A stretch of DNA of 64,000 nucleotides from Pezicula radicicola (lineage: Eukaryota > Ascomycota > Leotiomycetes > Helotiales > Dermateaceae): assembly GCA_003008705.1 (NCBI GenBank), contig PDUO01000016.1:249975-313974 (forward strand), in the 5' to 3' direction. Below the pieces are notes generated by a model that worked only from the letters and a program-made list of their open reading frames with translations, made no database searches and was not told the DNA's origin. Numbering within the stretch: the stretch's first letter is position 1; each line of letters opens with the position of its first letter. The position numbers and the translations under genes are program-made. This document shows positions 1 through 10,454 of this stretch, piece after piece.

Positions 1-3000
1 CAGCTAATGAGAGTTCATCCGAGAAAACGAAGAAGTCTTCTAACACCATGGTAAATCATCTATTGAGTAACCAGTCATCACCCTTTCAGGAGCGGCCGTC
101 ATCATCAAATAGTCGAGACAGTGAGAGGTCCAAGGCAAAATCAGATTCGTCATCCACAGAACTTAAGAACACACGAGAACGTCAAAGCCTCCAGAAGACC
201 CCGTCAGCCAGACCAATCCCCATTAAAAGTGCACTTCAAGCTCCCGATACCGCAGTTCAGGTCAATGCAAGATCTGTGCTCGGGTCCTTGTATGAAGGAA
301 TGGATAGACATATCGATGGAGAACTTTCCCATACTTTGCAAATGGCCAAGCTTAATGACAATCAGAAGCTTTATAACTCGAAACTTTTAGCTGGTGAGGT
401 AAATGAACTGCCGAATACATTATCTCCAACCACTGCGCTCTCCCCGTGGCTAACTGTCCTAAATCCATCGAATCCAACGAGTATAGATGCGATGGGCCCG
501 AGTCAGTACAAGCGGTGGCAGCACGTCTTTCCCCGCCCGACATCAAAAAAAGCGATGAAGTGGAAGTCTCTATGCTCGCCAGCATCTGTTCCCTTGACGA
601 CTGAGTACTTTCCAACCAAGACCCAGCTTGACACCGAATATCAGCAAAAGCCATATAACATTTCCCAAAACGCAGAAGATGACGTGAACGAAAATCCGAA
701 GACTAGGGAAGAATTCCTTAGAGAATTAATTGGCCTGCGTCTTTCCCAGGGCTTTCAAGTTGTAGTAGGCCCTGCAGTTGCAGAGGCATTCGGGCAAAAG
801 TCCTTGAAGATTGCCAATGTCTTCGATGGAGATCGCATTGCCGAAGATGGCGCGAGTGTGTTCATGTCGATGGGCAACATAATACATCAGCTTTCTTGCT
901 TCAACGAATCCGACATCGAAGTCAACATGTTCGTTCGCAAACCCACGGCATCAGCTCCAAGTAGTCCGGGCTCTGTAGGTGGAATATTGTATAATCCAGC
1001 TATTCGTACAACATTAGCCGAAGGCTTCGAATCACGACCGGTCTTGCTCGGAAAGACCGTTTCTGAGTACAATTGGAACTATGTCGACTCTTATATCGCA
1101 GGGCATGACGAGGAAATGTCAGAGAACCTGAGATTCTGGAGAGCACGTTTCGTGCTGATTCCTGTCGAGCGTCCCACCCACATGAATTCTCAGCGCCGCC
1201 AAGGAGAAGATAACGATGAGGAAATCCGCCTAGAAGGTATTAAGAAACTTACGCAAATGTGGCAACGCCATAGGTGGTTGTCTCCTTCGGAGCGTCGGTT
1301 TGAAACCAAGAGTCTCGCATCAAGAAAGTCCAAGGACCCTAATCCGCTCGACATCGTGTACAAGACTGATGACCCATCTATTGTTATTGCAGCAGAGCTT
1401 GAAACTCTACCTTTGATAGAAACTGGTAGGAATCCACCTCGGAGAGGGCAACTGGTGGGGTCAGAGCGATTTCGAAAATCCACAGTCAATATAGCTCAAC
1501 TGGCGGAGGCTATCCAAGCACCAGTTGAAAAGGGTGGTGTCGGCATGGAGCACCGCCGGTGGTGGGAGCGGAAACACAATTATTGTTTCATTGGATCTGA
1601 AATGACCACTTGGCTGCTTGAAAATTTCGAAGATATTGAAAGTAGGGAAGATGCTGTAGCTTTTGGGAATATGCTCACGGTACCAAATGAGGAGGACAAA
1701 AAGGTGAGAGAGGTCAAAGAGAAAGAGGCATCTAAGGAGAATAGCAAGGATAAAGATAAGGATATGCACCTGTTTTTGCATGTTGACAGACGCCACCCCT
1801 TTCGAGACGGTCAATACTTCTACACTGTTACTGGAGAGTATGCAAAAGAGCGTCCAGAGAGTCGAAGCGGCTGGTTCGCTTCACGACGTCGTGACCAGTC
1901 AGTCCCATCTACACCAATGTCAGAAAGCATGTTGAGAGAATCTCCAAAACCTGAACATTCGAGCTCTGGCTCGACTCATGACGGGGTCTCACTTGATTCT
2001 GGCGCCAACACGCCAACGCCGTCTGGATGGAAGAGGCCAAAGGTGGCTTTAAGTAAAGTAATTAGATATGATGTCGACCATCGCAAACGATCATACCGTC
2101 CAGAGCGTATCAATCTTCACTATGATCGCCTACACAATCCAGACAACTGCTACCATATCCGCATCGATTGGATGAGCGTCACAGCAAAGCTGATAGAAGA
2201 TGCAATAGAGTCTTGGGCGACTACGGCAGAAAGGTACGGTCTAAGGCTTGTCGAAGCACCTATTGGCGAAGCGTCTACCATTACCTCAATTCATCCGTTC
2301 CGAAGTCCTTATACTGTTAAACTTGCAGCCGAGCCACCCGAGCTCCAGCCCGAGACCTATTTCTTCAATGTGAACTCATTTGCGCCGCAGTCTCAACCGA
2401 CTCGACATTATTACCAAAAGGCCATCATGAAGAAGTTCAACTTTGTCCTCGATATTGAGGCAGCTCGGAACTTTCCCTCCAACGTCGACGTCACATATTC
2501 ATGGGGCAGACCAGACTTCAAGTACAGTCAATATATTCACCGATCGGGGGTGGTATTAGCCCAGATCACGGACGATGGGAACTTTCTTCTGCTTGCAAAT
2601 CGACTATACAACAATAGAACCGTAGCAGCCAGAGAGGATAGGTTTGTAAAGGCAGACCACCCTGATCGCGGTAACCGTATCAGCAGTTATAACCATGGTA
2701 TTGCATCGGACAAAGTAACACCCTACTCGTCCCCAGCGTTGCGACCCACTAACATTCCGGACTCTCCTCCGCTTAAAGCTGCTTCTGATGTCCTCGGACC
2801 TAGCTTCAGTGTCTCAAAACTCACCGAAGTCACCACGCCGGAAAGCGTGAAGAACGAATTAGAAGCATTTTGTCATAATCCTTCGCTTCTCGAGTCTTTT
2901 TACAAGGAGATATATGAAAAGGCGGCAACGCCTTCAACTCCCAATCTGAGAAGTCCGTACGTAGGGAGCCTGCTGAACGATAGCATCCCCACACTAGGTC

Positions 3001-3137
3001 TACCACCTGGATTGAGCAACATTCCTGGTATTGGAAGCGCAATGCAAAGGAGGTCGTCATGGCAGTTGGGGATGAGTGGCGATATAAGTAATAAGCAGAG
3101 TAGTCCCCGAGGTAGTGTTGCTGAGGGAGAGAAATAG
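1..3137 (+). CDS. IML1: IML1 / DEPDC5-type SEACIT (GATOR1) subunit, 5'-partial
   Basis: The reading frame is open to the left edge of the window (codons upstream of the first ATG at 48 are sense), so this is the C-terminal part of a longer protein. Iml1 is the GTPase-activating subunit of the SEACIT/GATOR1 complex on the vacuole. It restrains TORC1 when amino acids are scarce by acting on Gtr1/Rag GTPases. A DEP domain is visible at about 1545-1840, with the WWERKHNYCF and SEMTTWLLENF segments, interrupted by a Lys/Glu-rich loop. The conserved C-terminal domain follows, with RSGVVLAQITDDGNFLLL near 2545-2600. A Ser/Pro-rich tail ends at TAG 3135-3137. The conserved core, including the residues usually linked to GAP activity, would lie upstream and cannot be judged here. 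No intron is needed in this part. Family assignment is from remembered fungal Iml1 features. Confidence 0.85.
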   Translation, partial: ANESSSEKTKKSSNTMVNHLLSNQSSPFQERPSSSNSRDSERSKAKSDSSSTELKNTRERQSLQKTPSARPIPIKSALQAPDTAVQVNARSVLGSLYEGMDRHIDGELSHTLQMAKLNDNQKLYNSKLLAGEVNELPNTLSPTTALSPWLTVLNPSNPTSIDAMGPSQYKRWQHVFPRPTSKKAMKWKSLCSPASVPLTTEYFPTKTQLDTEYQQKPYNISQNAEDDVNENPKTREEFLRELIGLRLSQGFQVVVGPAVAEAFGQKSLKIANVFDGDRIAEDGASVFMSMGNIIHQLSCFNESDIEVNMFVRKPTASAPSSPGSVGGILYNPAIRTTLAEGFESRPVLLGKTVSEYNWNYVDSYIAGHDEEMSENLRFWRARFVLIPVERPTHMNSQRRQGEDNDEEIRLEGIKKLTQMWQRHRWLSPSERRFETKSLASRKSKDPNPLDIVYKTDDPSIVIAAELETLPLIETGRNPPRRGQLVGSERFRKSTVNIAQLAEAIQAPVEKGGVGMEHRRWWERKHNYCFIGSEMTTWLLENFEDIESREDAVAFGNMLTVPNEEDKKVREVKEKEASKENSKDKDKDMHLFLHVDRRHPFRDGQYFYTVTGEYAKERPESRSGWFASRRRDQSVPSTPMSESMLRESPKPEHSSSGSTHDGVSLDSGANTPTPSGWKRPKVALSKVIRYDVDHRKRSYRPERINLHYDRLHNPDNCYHIRIDWMSVTAKLIEDAIESWATTAERYGLRLVEAPIGEASTITSIHPFRSPYTVKLAAEPPELQPETYFFNVNSFAPQSQPTRHYYQKAIMKKFNFVLDIEAARNFPSNVDVTYSWGRPDFKYSQYIHRSGVVLAQITDDGNFLLLANRLYNNRTVAAREDRFVKADHPDRGNRISSYNHGIASDKVTPYSSPALRPTNIPDSPPLKAASDVLGPSFSVSKLTEVTTPESVKNELEAFCHNPSLLESFYKEIYEKAATPSTPNLRSPYVGSLLNDSIPTLGLPPGLSNIPGIGSAMQRRSSWQLGMSGDISNKQSSPRGSVAEGEK

Positions 3138-3999
3138 GCGTTTTTACGGTAATGGGTGGGTAGCAATCGTCCAAGGTTAGATAATGGATGCGTAGTCAGC
3201 GCATGTACCTACCCCCCAAGGGCGCACATTGTTGGATAGGTAATTTACATAGTTCCGTGAATGGATATGTGGAGGATAAGGTATGGAATAGTTAATCTTG
3301 GATAATGGCCATCTGAGAAGGGAATTATGCCATGGCTAAATTCCGATGCAATTAGGCAGCGCAGGTGAGATAATAACGGACAAAATGAATGATAGCACTT
3401 GACGTGAAAGGGAAAGTCAATGAGGAATACGGCCGATATGATACGAGAGAACCCCCATACAGTAAGTAAATAAGTACACAGCCTCACACCTTCTGTATCG
3501 GTACTCCAAATACGGAGTATTGAAGCCTACATCTTGGTATCGAATCACACGTCCGGGCGGAGCCAAGTGCCGATCACTGCCACGGCATCTAGTACAGCGC
3601 ATCTCCTTAAGCCTTTACGCACGTCAACAACGAACAACGGTGCGTAGTTTAACGGCGATAACGAACTACGACGGCCTTCTCAAAGAGGATCAGGATGTGC
3701 ATCGTGGTGGAGCGCAAACCCGAATTTAGGATGATCGTCTCTCTGCATTCTCCAGGATCGTGCATCGGGAGCTTCCCCTAAACCCAGCAACAATCGTATA
3801 GTAATAAAGGAGCTGAAATACACGAATCCGTACAACTAGGCATACATTAACAACTTCTTCCTGCGCCTCTTTCTCTCCCTTCTTGCTTTCCTCCTTCCAT
3901 CCTTTCTTTCTTTAACTTTGCTCGTTCCTTGAACTTTCCCAAGTTCTGTTAATTTGTTTCTCGAGTATATACATATTATCCTCACCACTCTCGTTTAGA
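3138..3999. other. Intergenic spacer with CT-rich promoter
   Basis: No convincing gene. The stretch 3860-3925 is strongly pyrimidine-rich (CTTTCTCTCCC-like runs), followed by a TATATA-like stretch near 3966-3975. This is a common promoter layout upstream of filamentous-fungal genes, and it fits the oxidase gene starting at 4000. Short open frames near 3520-3729 have no recognisable family features. Confidence 0.5.
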
Positions 4000-5621
4000 A
4001 TGCATCTCTCCACACTCTTCCTCTCGCTTGCCGGCTATCATGTAGTAATGGCAGCGCGACCATTTCTTAATGAGCCAGATACTGGAATTACCACCTACTT
4101 GGGCAACGCCACTCCCGCAGAAGCATCAGGAACTCTCATTCCACTGGATAACATGATTGCTATTCCTGATTTTGAATTTGCTGCTCGCGCGTATATGCCC
4201 AGTGCCAATTACTCTTATTATCGGACTGGGGCTGCCGGGGAATTCAGTATGTGTCTTACTCTCTGACTTTTGGGGGTGAAGTAGTGGATGATACTGATTG
4301 TAAATTACAGCGTATCGTGCAAATCTGGAAACGTACAATAGAGTTAAGTTGAGACCAAGGGTATTGAGGGATATTACGGGGGTGCCATATACATTGAAGT
4401 GAGTCAAATCTCACTTACAGCATTGATGAGCATCAGTTATTAATCTTCTATAGTACCACGATTCTTGGCTACAATTTCAGCGCACCTTTCTTCATTTCTC
4501 CAGCAGCGAAAGCAGGCAAAGCTAATCCTATTGCCGAGGTTGGTCTGATAGAAGGGGCCGCAACTGGGGGTATTCTGTATATTGTCAGTGGCCGTCCACC
4601 CAGTTCTTTGTGTCACATCATAAATTGAAATTCACTAACTGGACATTTAAAAGCCGTCACTTTTTGCAACCCTCTCCATCGAAGAGATTGCTGCAGCCAA
4701 AGCCGATGGCCAAATCACTTTTCAGCAGGTATGTCAAATCTTCCATCGATTTTTATATGAAAATGCAGTAACTTACAAAACTCTTAGCTTTATGTTCGAA
4801 GCAGTTTGACAAGTGTCAAGAAGAATCTTGCTCTAGCTGAACAAGTTGGAAGTAAAGCAATTGTTTGGTCTGTCGATAATGCTTGGGGACCGACGCGATC
4901 CCGAAGTTCACGTTGGACACACAGCGAGAAGTAAGCCGTCTATTCCCATTTTCATGAACCCCAAATGCTTACCTATGCGTATCAGTGACTACGACTATCT
5001 TCCTTCCACTGTAAGCATCGCCTGAGCACCTAGAAGGTTTTTTCTCAGAACCACACTAATAATTACCCCAGTGGGAGCTCTACGAACAACTCAAAAATCT
5101 AACAACCCTCCCCATCATCCCCAAAGGCATCCAAACAGTTGAGGACGCCCTCCTAGCAGTCGAACACGGAGCCCCAGCAATCTTCATCTCCAACCACGGT
5201 GGCCGCCAACTAGACACCTCTCAAAGCACCTTTGAAATAATCCTAGAGATCTACAACAACGCACCCCAAATCTTCAATCAAACCGAGGTCCTAGCCGATT
5301 GCGGAGTTAGATATGGCACTGATGTGTTGAAGCTCTTGGCTATGGGTGTTAAAGCTGTTGGAATGGGAAGACCTTTTATGTATTCGAATATTTATGGTGC
5401 TGATGGTGTGGCGAGATTGATTGATATGATGAAGGATGAGATTATTGCTGATGCCGGGAATTTGGGGATTGCTAATGTTAGTGAGATTACGCCTGCTGCT
5501 GTAAGTTTATATCACCCTTCTATTTCGACATTATGGTTATATGTTGAGTGGTGAATGATGCTGATTATTTTGATAGTTGAACTATAATTCACTGGAGCCA
5601 TTGATTTACAAGATGGCTTGA
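4000..5621 (+). CDS. Secreted-type FMN-dependent alpha-hydroxy-acid oxidase/dehydrogenase
   Basis: Eight exons give a 393-residue protein: 4000-4246, 4311-4398, 4454-4583, 4654-4728, 4788-4930, 4986-5010, 5072-5500 and 5577-5621. All introns are GT-AG and all phases fit. The protein has a hydrophobic N-terminus (MHLSTLFLSLAGYHVVMA) that looks like a signal peptide. It then shows the FMN-dependent (S)-2-hydroxy-acid dehydrogenase TIM barrel. Visible hallmarks are the GAAGEFTYRANLETYNR segment, the lysine in PIIPKGI, the catalytic His and Arg in FISNHGGRQLD, and the phosphate-binding GVKAVGMGRPF. The family oxidises lactate, glycolate or mandelate-like substrates to 2-keto acids. The cytochrome b5 domain of flavocytochrome b2 is absent, so oxygen or another acceptor is likely. 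Substrate is not predictable from sequence. A secreted member differs from the mitochondrial or peroxisomal ones and may belong to fungal extracellular chemistry. Confidence 0.85.
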
Positions 5622-6827
5622 AGAGCCCCAATGTTGTTCTTTTCCGGTAGAGGTTTCATGATTTGATGATAGATAATAAGCAAGGTAAAGGCCGATTTGG
5701 CCCTTGGTATTCTGAATAGAAGGATACATGTAGCTTAGTGCGATAATGCTGCAATGATGTCTTTTCTTACGTCCTTGCTAAGTCTTATAATCTTGACCCC
5801 TAGAACAGCTATCTATAGAAGAGAATCAGATAACATGCTCTCTGTTGGACAGACTTGGAGCCAGCTGTTTGGTCTTGTTAGATACGACCAAGAATATCGA
5901 TTATCCAATGCATTCGCTCCTAATATACGTCTTGAGCCCCAAACGCGCTTCTCGGCCTCTCACAACTTCAATAATTAAGATTTTTTGTTGCTAATGGTTT
6001 GGTTGCTGTCATTGTTGCACTTTTAAAAGTAAGATGTGTATTATGCTAAGATAGTATTTACTAATTCGAGGAGAGGGTGTCAGGTAACGGGTTGGGCTTT
6101 AGTAAGACTTCGATGTTAGGTATAGTCTTACTAGGATATATATGAATGCACCTTGCAATGACTTAGTACAGGGACTATTCGTCCTCCAAGTCTGGGTCGT
6201 GTTGCTGCTGTATATAGGAAAGTAGATCGATATACAAGTCTGCCGTTTTGTATCTAGGACTGCAGTAAATATTTCTGAGACCTGGGAAGGAAAACTCTTG
6301 GCAAAGAAAAGTTAAGCGACCTAGGTACTAGAGGCTAGCAAATTTATTTCTATGTATAATAGTAAACGTGTAAGGATAGGGCGTTTCAATTTTATTAGTC
6401 TGCTTTTCTTAATAGGAAAAATGAATCTAAGAGTCCATCTATATCATGCTGGAACAGCGCAAGTGGACCGCTACATGATAGCAACACATAAGAAAGAAAT
6501 GTGCTGGCACAAAAACGCTGCACTAAGAACCATAAAAAGCTGTACTAAGAACCATTTCATAGGAGTTCTAGAAATTCCTAGGGGTTTAACTTTAGAAAGT
6601 AAAGTAGAGGATGCTCTAGTATGTATGACAACAGACTTACAGATAACAACAGCAATCCGATAATTTCAAATCTAAAACTTAAAGGGCTTGTATGACCAAC
6701 TTAGCCTATTAAAAGACAGAATTGTCATGCTAATCATCGTCCTCTCCCCTTTCTATTCGTTCTTGCTAAAGTCTAACTAGGAACCTATCCGTACAACAGG
6801 TTCTTCAAAGGTCTACAACCTAGAATC

Positions 6828-6946
6828 CCTTATCTTTTTCTTTCTGGATGTTTTTCTCTTATCCTTTACTAGTATTGACAACACACTTATATATAACAAG
6901 CGCTAACATAGCTCGCCGCTAAAAAATATATTCGCAATAGGGATCC
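6828..6946. repeat. Diverged direct repeat, copy 1
   Basis: Starts at CCTTATCTTTTTC and ends near ATTCGCAATAGGGATCC. It aligns with 7444-7559 through ACACACTTATATATAACAA, TAGCTCGC and ATTCGCAATAGGGAT blocks. Neither copy codes for anything recognisable. Confidence 0.6.
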
Positions 6947-7443
6947 TATACTAGTCTCTTGGGGTTATTTCTAATTTTTGTGAGATTGTCTGCACTTCTT
7001 CTTGATAGTGAAAGACTTGATTCAGAGGCCTCTGTCTTTCTCTTTTTCGCGCTACTAGTAGGGTTCTTAATTGATGGGATTTGAGAGTCATACAAGAACT
7101 TCTAATGCAAATGGCTTACAACGACTTTTGCTAACCGGTAGTATCATCTGTTTGTCTCATGTTAGACCAATATGTTTCTCACTTTAGGGGAAACTAAAGA
7201 GTTAGAATAAGGAGTTTTTTCGTAACAAAGACAACGGAAATTTAGAGGATTACTGCTTTTTACACTTACTTCTTATCTTTATTGTTGAATGGAATAGAAA
7301 TAGTGATATAATCGTCCTCCTACAAGTAGGCCTATTCCTACATTCTCGCCTCTACGCAAAATACGACACTACTTGCCACCTATATGTTGCTCCTAATAAC
7401 CTGGTTATTTAATACTTATTAACCCTACCTACTATATACAATT

Positions 7444-7559
7444 CCTTACCTTTTTCCTTTACATGTTTTTAGCTCATTCTTTAATATTATTAGCAACACA
7501 CTTGTATCTAACAACTGCTAATTTAGCTCGCTGAAAATAGCCTATTCGCAATAGGGATT
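7444..7559. repeat. Diverged direct repeat, copy 2
   Basis: Second copy of the unit at 6828-6946, about 615 bp downstream in the same orientation. Conserved blocks include CAACACACTTGTATCTAACA, TTTAGCTCGCTG and TATTCGCAATAGGGATTA. The spacing and orientation could reflect flanking repeats of a lost element or a local duplication. Confidence 0.6.
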
Positions 7560-7835
7560 ATAACTTTGCAAGAGAAATACTTGTCCAACCATTATCCCTA
7601 AGCCACTGTTATTAATGTCTTTGAAGACTAAATGAGGAAAAACACCTTGAGGGTTGTTCGCACTACATATAATTTGCATCTTGGCACGTAGTGGTGTAGG
7701 ACTGAAGGTCAGTATTAAGCGAGCCCCCCTTTCTTTCTTTGCAGCTTTTGCTATATCTATATATATCACTCATAAGTAACTGGCAAATGGTTCATTCAAT
7801 AATCTGTCATAAAATATGACACCTCTGCCTTTACT

Positions 7836-8265
7836 TTATTTCCTCTGTGTAATCGTGACTTTCAAGGGCCCTTTCTGCCACAAAGTAAACATCTCTTGAT
7901 CTACCCAGTTTGCAGCTTCCGGCACTAGACGTAAATCGAAGTTCCAGAGAACCCAAGCCAAAATCAAACGCATTTCTACGTATGCCAAGCTGTGATTTTT
8001 GTTAGATTTTGAACAAAAGTATAGAATGTCATGTTTATGATTCGGTTGGAGCTATGTTAACGCAAATAGAAATAGGTTGCTGGCACTCTTACTTTATACC
8101 AATGCAATTTTTGGGCCCAAGAGAGAAAGGCTGAAAAGACTCCCTATTATCAGATTCGGAACGTGGATCACCTAGGAACAGTTCTGGGATGAAAAAATTC
8201 GGCTCGCTAAATTATTTAATATCCGGTACGTCGCGTATTGATTTACAGCCACCAACGTCTTCTCT
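7836..8265 (-). pseudogene. Cytochrome P450, C-terminal (heme-binding) fragment
   Basis: On the minus strand the sequence encodes the end of a P450. A TLVAVNQYATYR-like block lies near 8220-8262. FFIPELFLGDPRSESDNRES follows, then the heme-binding loop FSLGPKNCIG, with the Cys thiolate ligand, at about 8100-8125. A GT-AG intron (7990-8092) joins to LAYVEMRLILAWVLWNFDL and a normal stop at 7836-7838. One base appears to be missing near 8212-8218, between the ATYR block and the SEPNFF block. The fragment lacks everything N-terminal of the region after the K-helix/SRTIP segment. That missing part is what survives on the same strand at 11674-12959, so both are probably pieces of one ancestral gene (see findings). 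In the intact family it would be a microsomal mono-oxygenase. This copy cannot be functional alone. Confidence 0.75.
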
Positions 8266-8430
8266 GAATTAGCAAGTAATTTTTCAAAAAGAAGGGGAAG
8301 AAATATCTGGAATTTTCGTGGTTTGGTGGAACGAATTTTGTTTTGGTGCTTACTCCTTTACTCCGAACAACCACAACTATAATCATACATAGATAAGTTC
8401 TACAAAAAACACTCCATACTCACACCCCTC

Positions 8431-8551
8431 CTACGAAGGGTAAATTCATTGGCAATGGGGCTGGTCCAAGCGTTTCTTCACCTAAATCAATCTATTTCGC
8501 AGCCAAAACGCTTGGACCGGCCCCATTTACCCATGAATTTATCCTTCGTAC
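8431..8551. repeat. Long imperfect inverted repeat (hairpin), arms about 45 bp
   Basis: The left arm (8431-8475) and right arm (8505-8551) are reverse complements over about 45 bp with only a few mismatches or indels. The matched core is GGTCCAAGCGTTT against AAACGCTTGGACC, extended by GGGTAAATTCAT against ATGAATTTATCC and ACGAAGG against CCTTCGT. The loop is about 29 nt. It lies between the P450 C-terminal fragment and the GPI17 start. It could be a small foldback (MITE-like) element or the promoter/5'UTR hairpin of GPI17. Confidence 0.85.
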
Positions 8552-8619
8552 ATGCCAGAGACATTCTGTCATCAACATAGAATGCCATCTCCGTGGCACA
8601 ACTAACACTTCCTGAGGCC

Positions 8620-10252
8620 ATGGCTTTATCGCTCTCATCGCCTCCGCCTGTGGATGGGGAGAAGAGTGCTATCACGAATGATATCGTGCCGAAAGATGCT
8701 GTGTTGGCAGCACCAAAGAAAAAGGAGCCTCCTAGAGAAACCCCCGGCAGCACTCGCACTCGAAGCCTCATCCTCGTCTTTTACTGGACAATCGTGCTGC
8801 TCCTCGGCCTCCCAATGTGGTGGGGAACGACTGCAACATATCGGGCAAGCTTGCCATTAGACCAGATGATGGATTGGGCCGATGGCCGCGTATGTTAGTG
8901 CTGTCTACGTAGCTTCAATATGGCTAACCTCGCAGGCTTGTCGACCAGTCTTCCCTATCAGAATATCCATTGACCCAGGATCTTTGCAGGAGGAAGAGGC
9001 CCAGCACCTTTTACGAACCACCCAGCATGCCCTGGATGATCTGAACGACTTCTCTATGCATTATCTCCGCCTACAGCTCTCTCCTCCCTTAAACACAACT
9101 GTTGATCCAACCCTTGCCAACAATGAAGAAGTGGCAATGGACATTCGACTGCTCCCGGGACAAACAACCGATGCCATCCTACAACCCTACGAACCGGTCC
9201 TTGACATTTATTATACGTCAAACCAGGTTTCGACCAGCTTGTCATCGTCATCTTCCCTTGCCACTTATATAGCCAACAAAGTTAGGGAAATATTCGCAGA
9301 AGAACAGGCAATGATCGTATACCTCCTAGCGATGAGCTCTGCACCTCCAAAAAGTAGTCCTAAAGGTCTGGCTCCAGATGTTGTAGATTCCTTAGCCAAA
9401 GCGACAACGCGAACCATGAAATATTCGGGAACTTACCATTTAACGTTCTCTCTTTTTACTGCCAGTTCCACACCGTCATCCTGGAATATTCAGGCAGCTC
9501 TGGAAGAGTATATGAAGCCACTATTGAAAAGCTTCTCTTCAATCAGCAACTTCACAATCGATACCCAGGTTCAGCTCTATGCGCGCCCTGGTGTTGATGG
9601 CCTGGTCCTGAAGAAGGAAGATCTCAGCCGTTTCATCAACGCCGCCGAGTGGCGGCTGAGTCCAAGTATTGGTTTAGCCCCGACTATCCATTTCATTCTA
9701 TACGTGGGTCAAATGGAAGTTGAAGGAGGGAGAAATAGTTGGCTAATTCCACAATGGGGCGGCGTGATGATTCAACCAAACGTCGACGACCTCCGCCCGG
9801 CGATGTTGACGTTCTCAAACCAACTCCTTTCGCTACTTGGCACACCTGAAAGCGGGTCTTTACCTCTCCGTCTCATGACTCTCATTCGCGTGCGAAGCGT
9901 AGGTTTGTTGCTCAAGGCCAGTGGTACACTAGGCAGTTTAGTGCGCCTAACCTTTGCACTACCATCCATCATTATTCCTCAAGTAGTCGCGGAGGGAGTA
10001 CAGACCACAATCGAGCACTTGGAAAAAGTTTGTTCGAGTCTTGGGGGAAAGCAAGGATTGAATTATGCAAGGATTGCAGAGGAGGCGGCGGAGAAGTCTT
10101 TCTTTGAAGAGAGCATGGTAGGGCAGGCGTATTTCCCATTGGAGCACAAGGCTACAATATACGTTTCTTTTATAGCGCAGGTTGGTTTTCCATTAGTAGG
10201 GCATACTCTAAAACATATCAGAGAATGGCGAAACCGACGCACCCATAAATGA
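8620..10252 (+). CDS. GPI17: GPI transamidase subunit GPI17 / PIG-S
   Basis: Two exons (8620-8889 and 8936-10252; intron GTATGT...CGCAG) encode about 529 codons including stop, close to the usual length of this family. Gpi17/PIG-S is a subunit of the ER GPI transamidase that attaches the GPI anchor to proteins. The topology matches: an N-terminal membrane helix (LILVFYWTIVLLLGLPMWW), a large lumenal domain with features such as NAAEWRLSP and IHFILYVG, and a C-terminal membrane segment (ATIYVSFIAQVGFPLVG) with a short basic tail. The ATG at 8620 (GAGGCCATGG) is chosen because the in-frame codon upstream is GTG. No frameshifts or stops are seen, so the gene looks intact although it sits between decayed P450 and transposon pieces on the opposite strand. 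Confidence 0.88.
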
Positions 10253-10377
10253 AACCTGGACATTTTTCTTACTCTTGTACAATATCAAGTTCTATTTCAC
10301 GATGTTCTTACGCTCCTACAGCGTGGAAAATGCTTAGGATTGATACCAACTCCAAATGTTGAGCCCAACCTTCGTCT

Positions 10378-10447
10378 CACTCTAACTTCTAACTTCTAAC
10401 TTACAACTTCTAACTTCTAACTTCTAACTTCTAACTTACAACTTCTA
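10378..10447. repeat. 7-bp microsatellite (AACTTCT)n
   Basis: Tandem copies of AACTTCT with TTACAACTTCT variants, about ten units, just downstream of the GPI17 stop codon. It is followed by a run of about ten C residues near 10449-10460, so slippage-prone sequence borders the retroelement remnant. Confidence 0.9.
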
Positions 10448-10454
10448 GTCCCCC

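Larger units (their letters stand above)
5622..7835. other. Long AT-rich gene-poor spacer (decayed repeats)
   Basis: About 2.2 kb without a supportable gene. It is AT-rich and stop-dense, with short open frames (for example 5754-5978, 6352-6663 and 7542-7769 on the minus strand) that show no family motifs. Two diverged direct copies of a roughly 118-bp unit are listed separately. The composition suggests a decayed transposable-element compartment, possibly shaped by RIP (repeat-induced C-to-T mutation), but no element could be identified. Confidence 0.5.

Noticed and set aside
8593..8619. Upstream in-frame start for GPI17
   Set aside because: The codon at 8593 is GTG. Eukaryotic initiation is better placed at ATG 8620.
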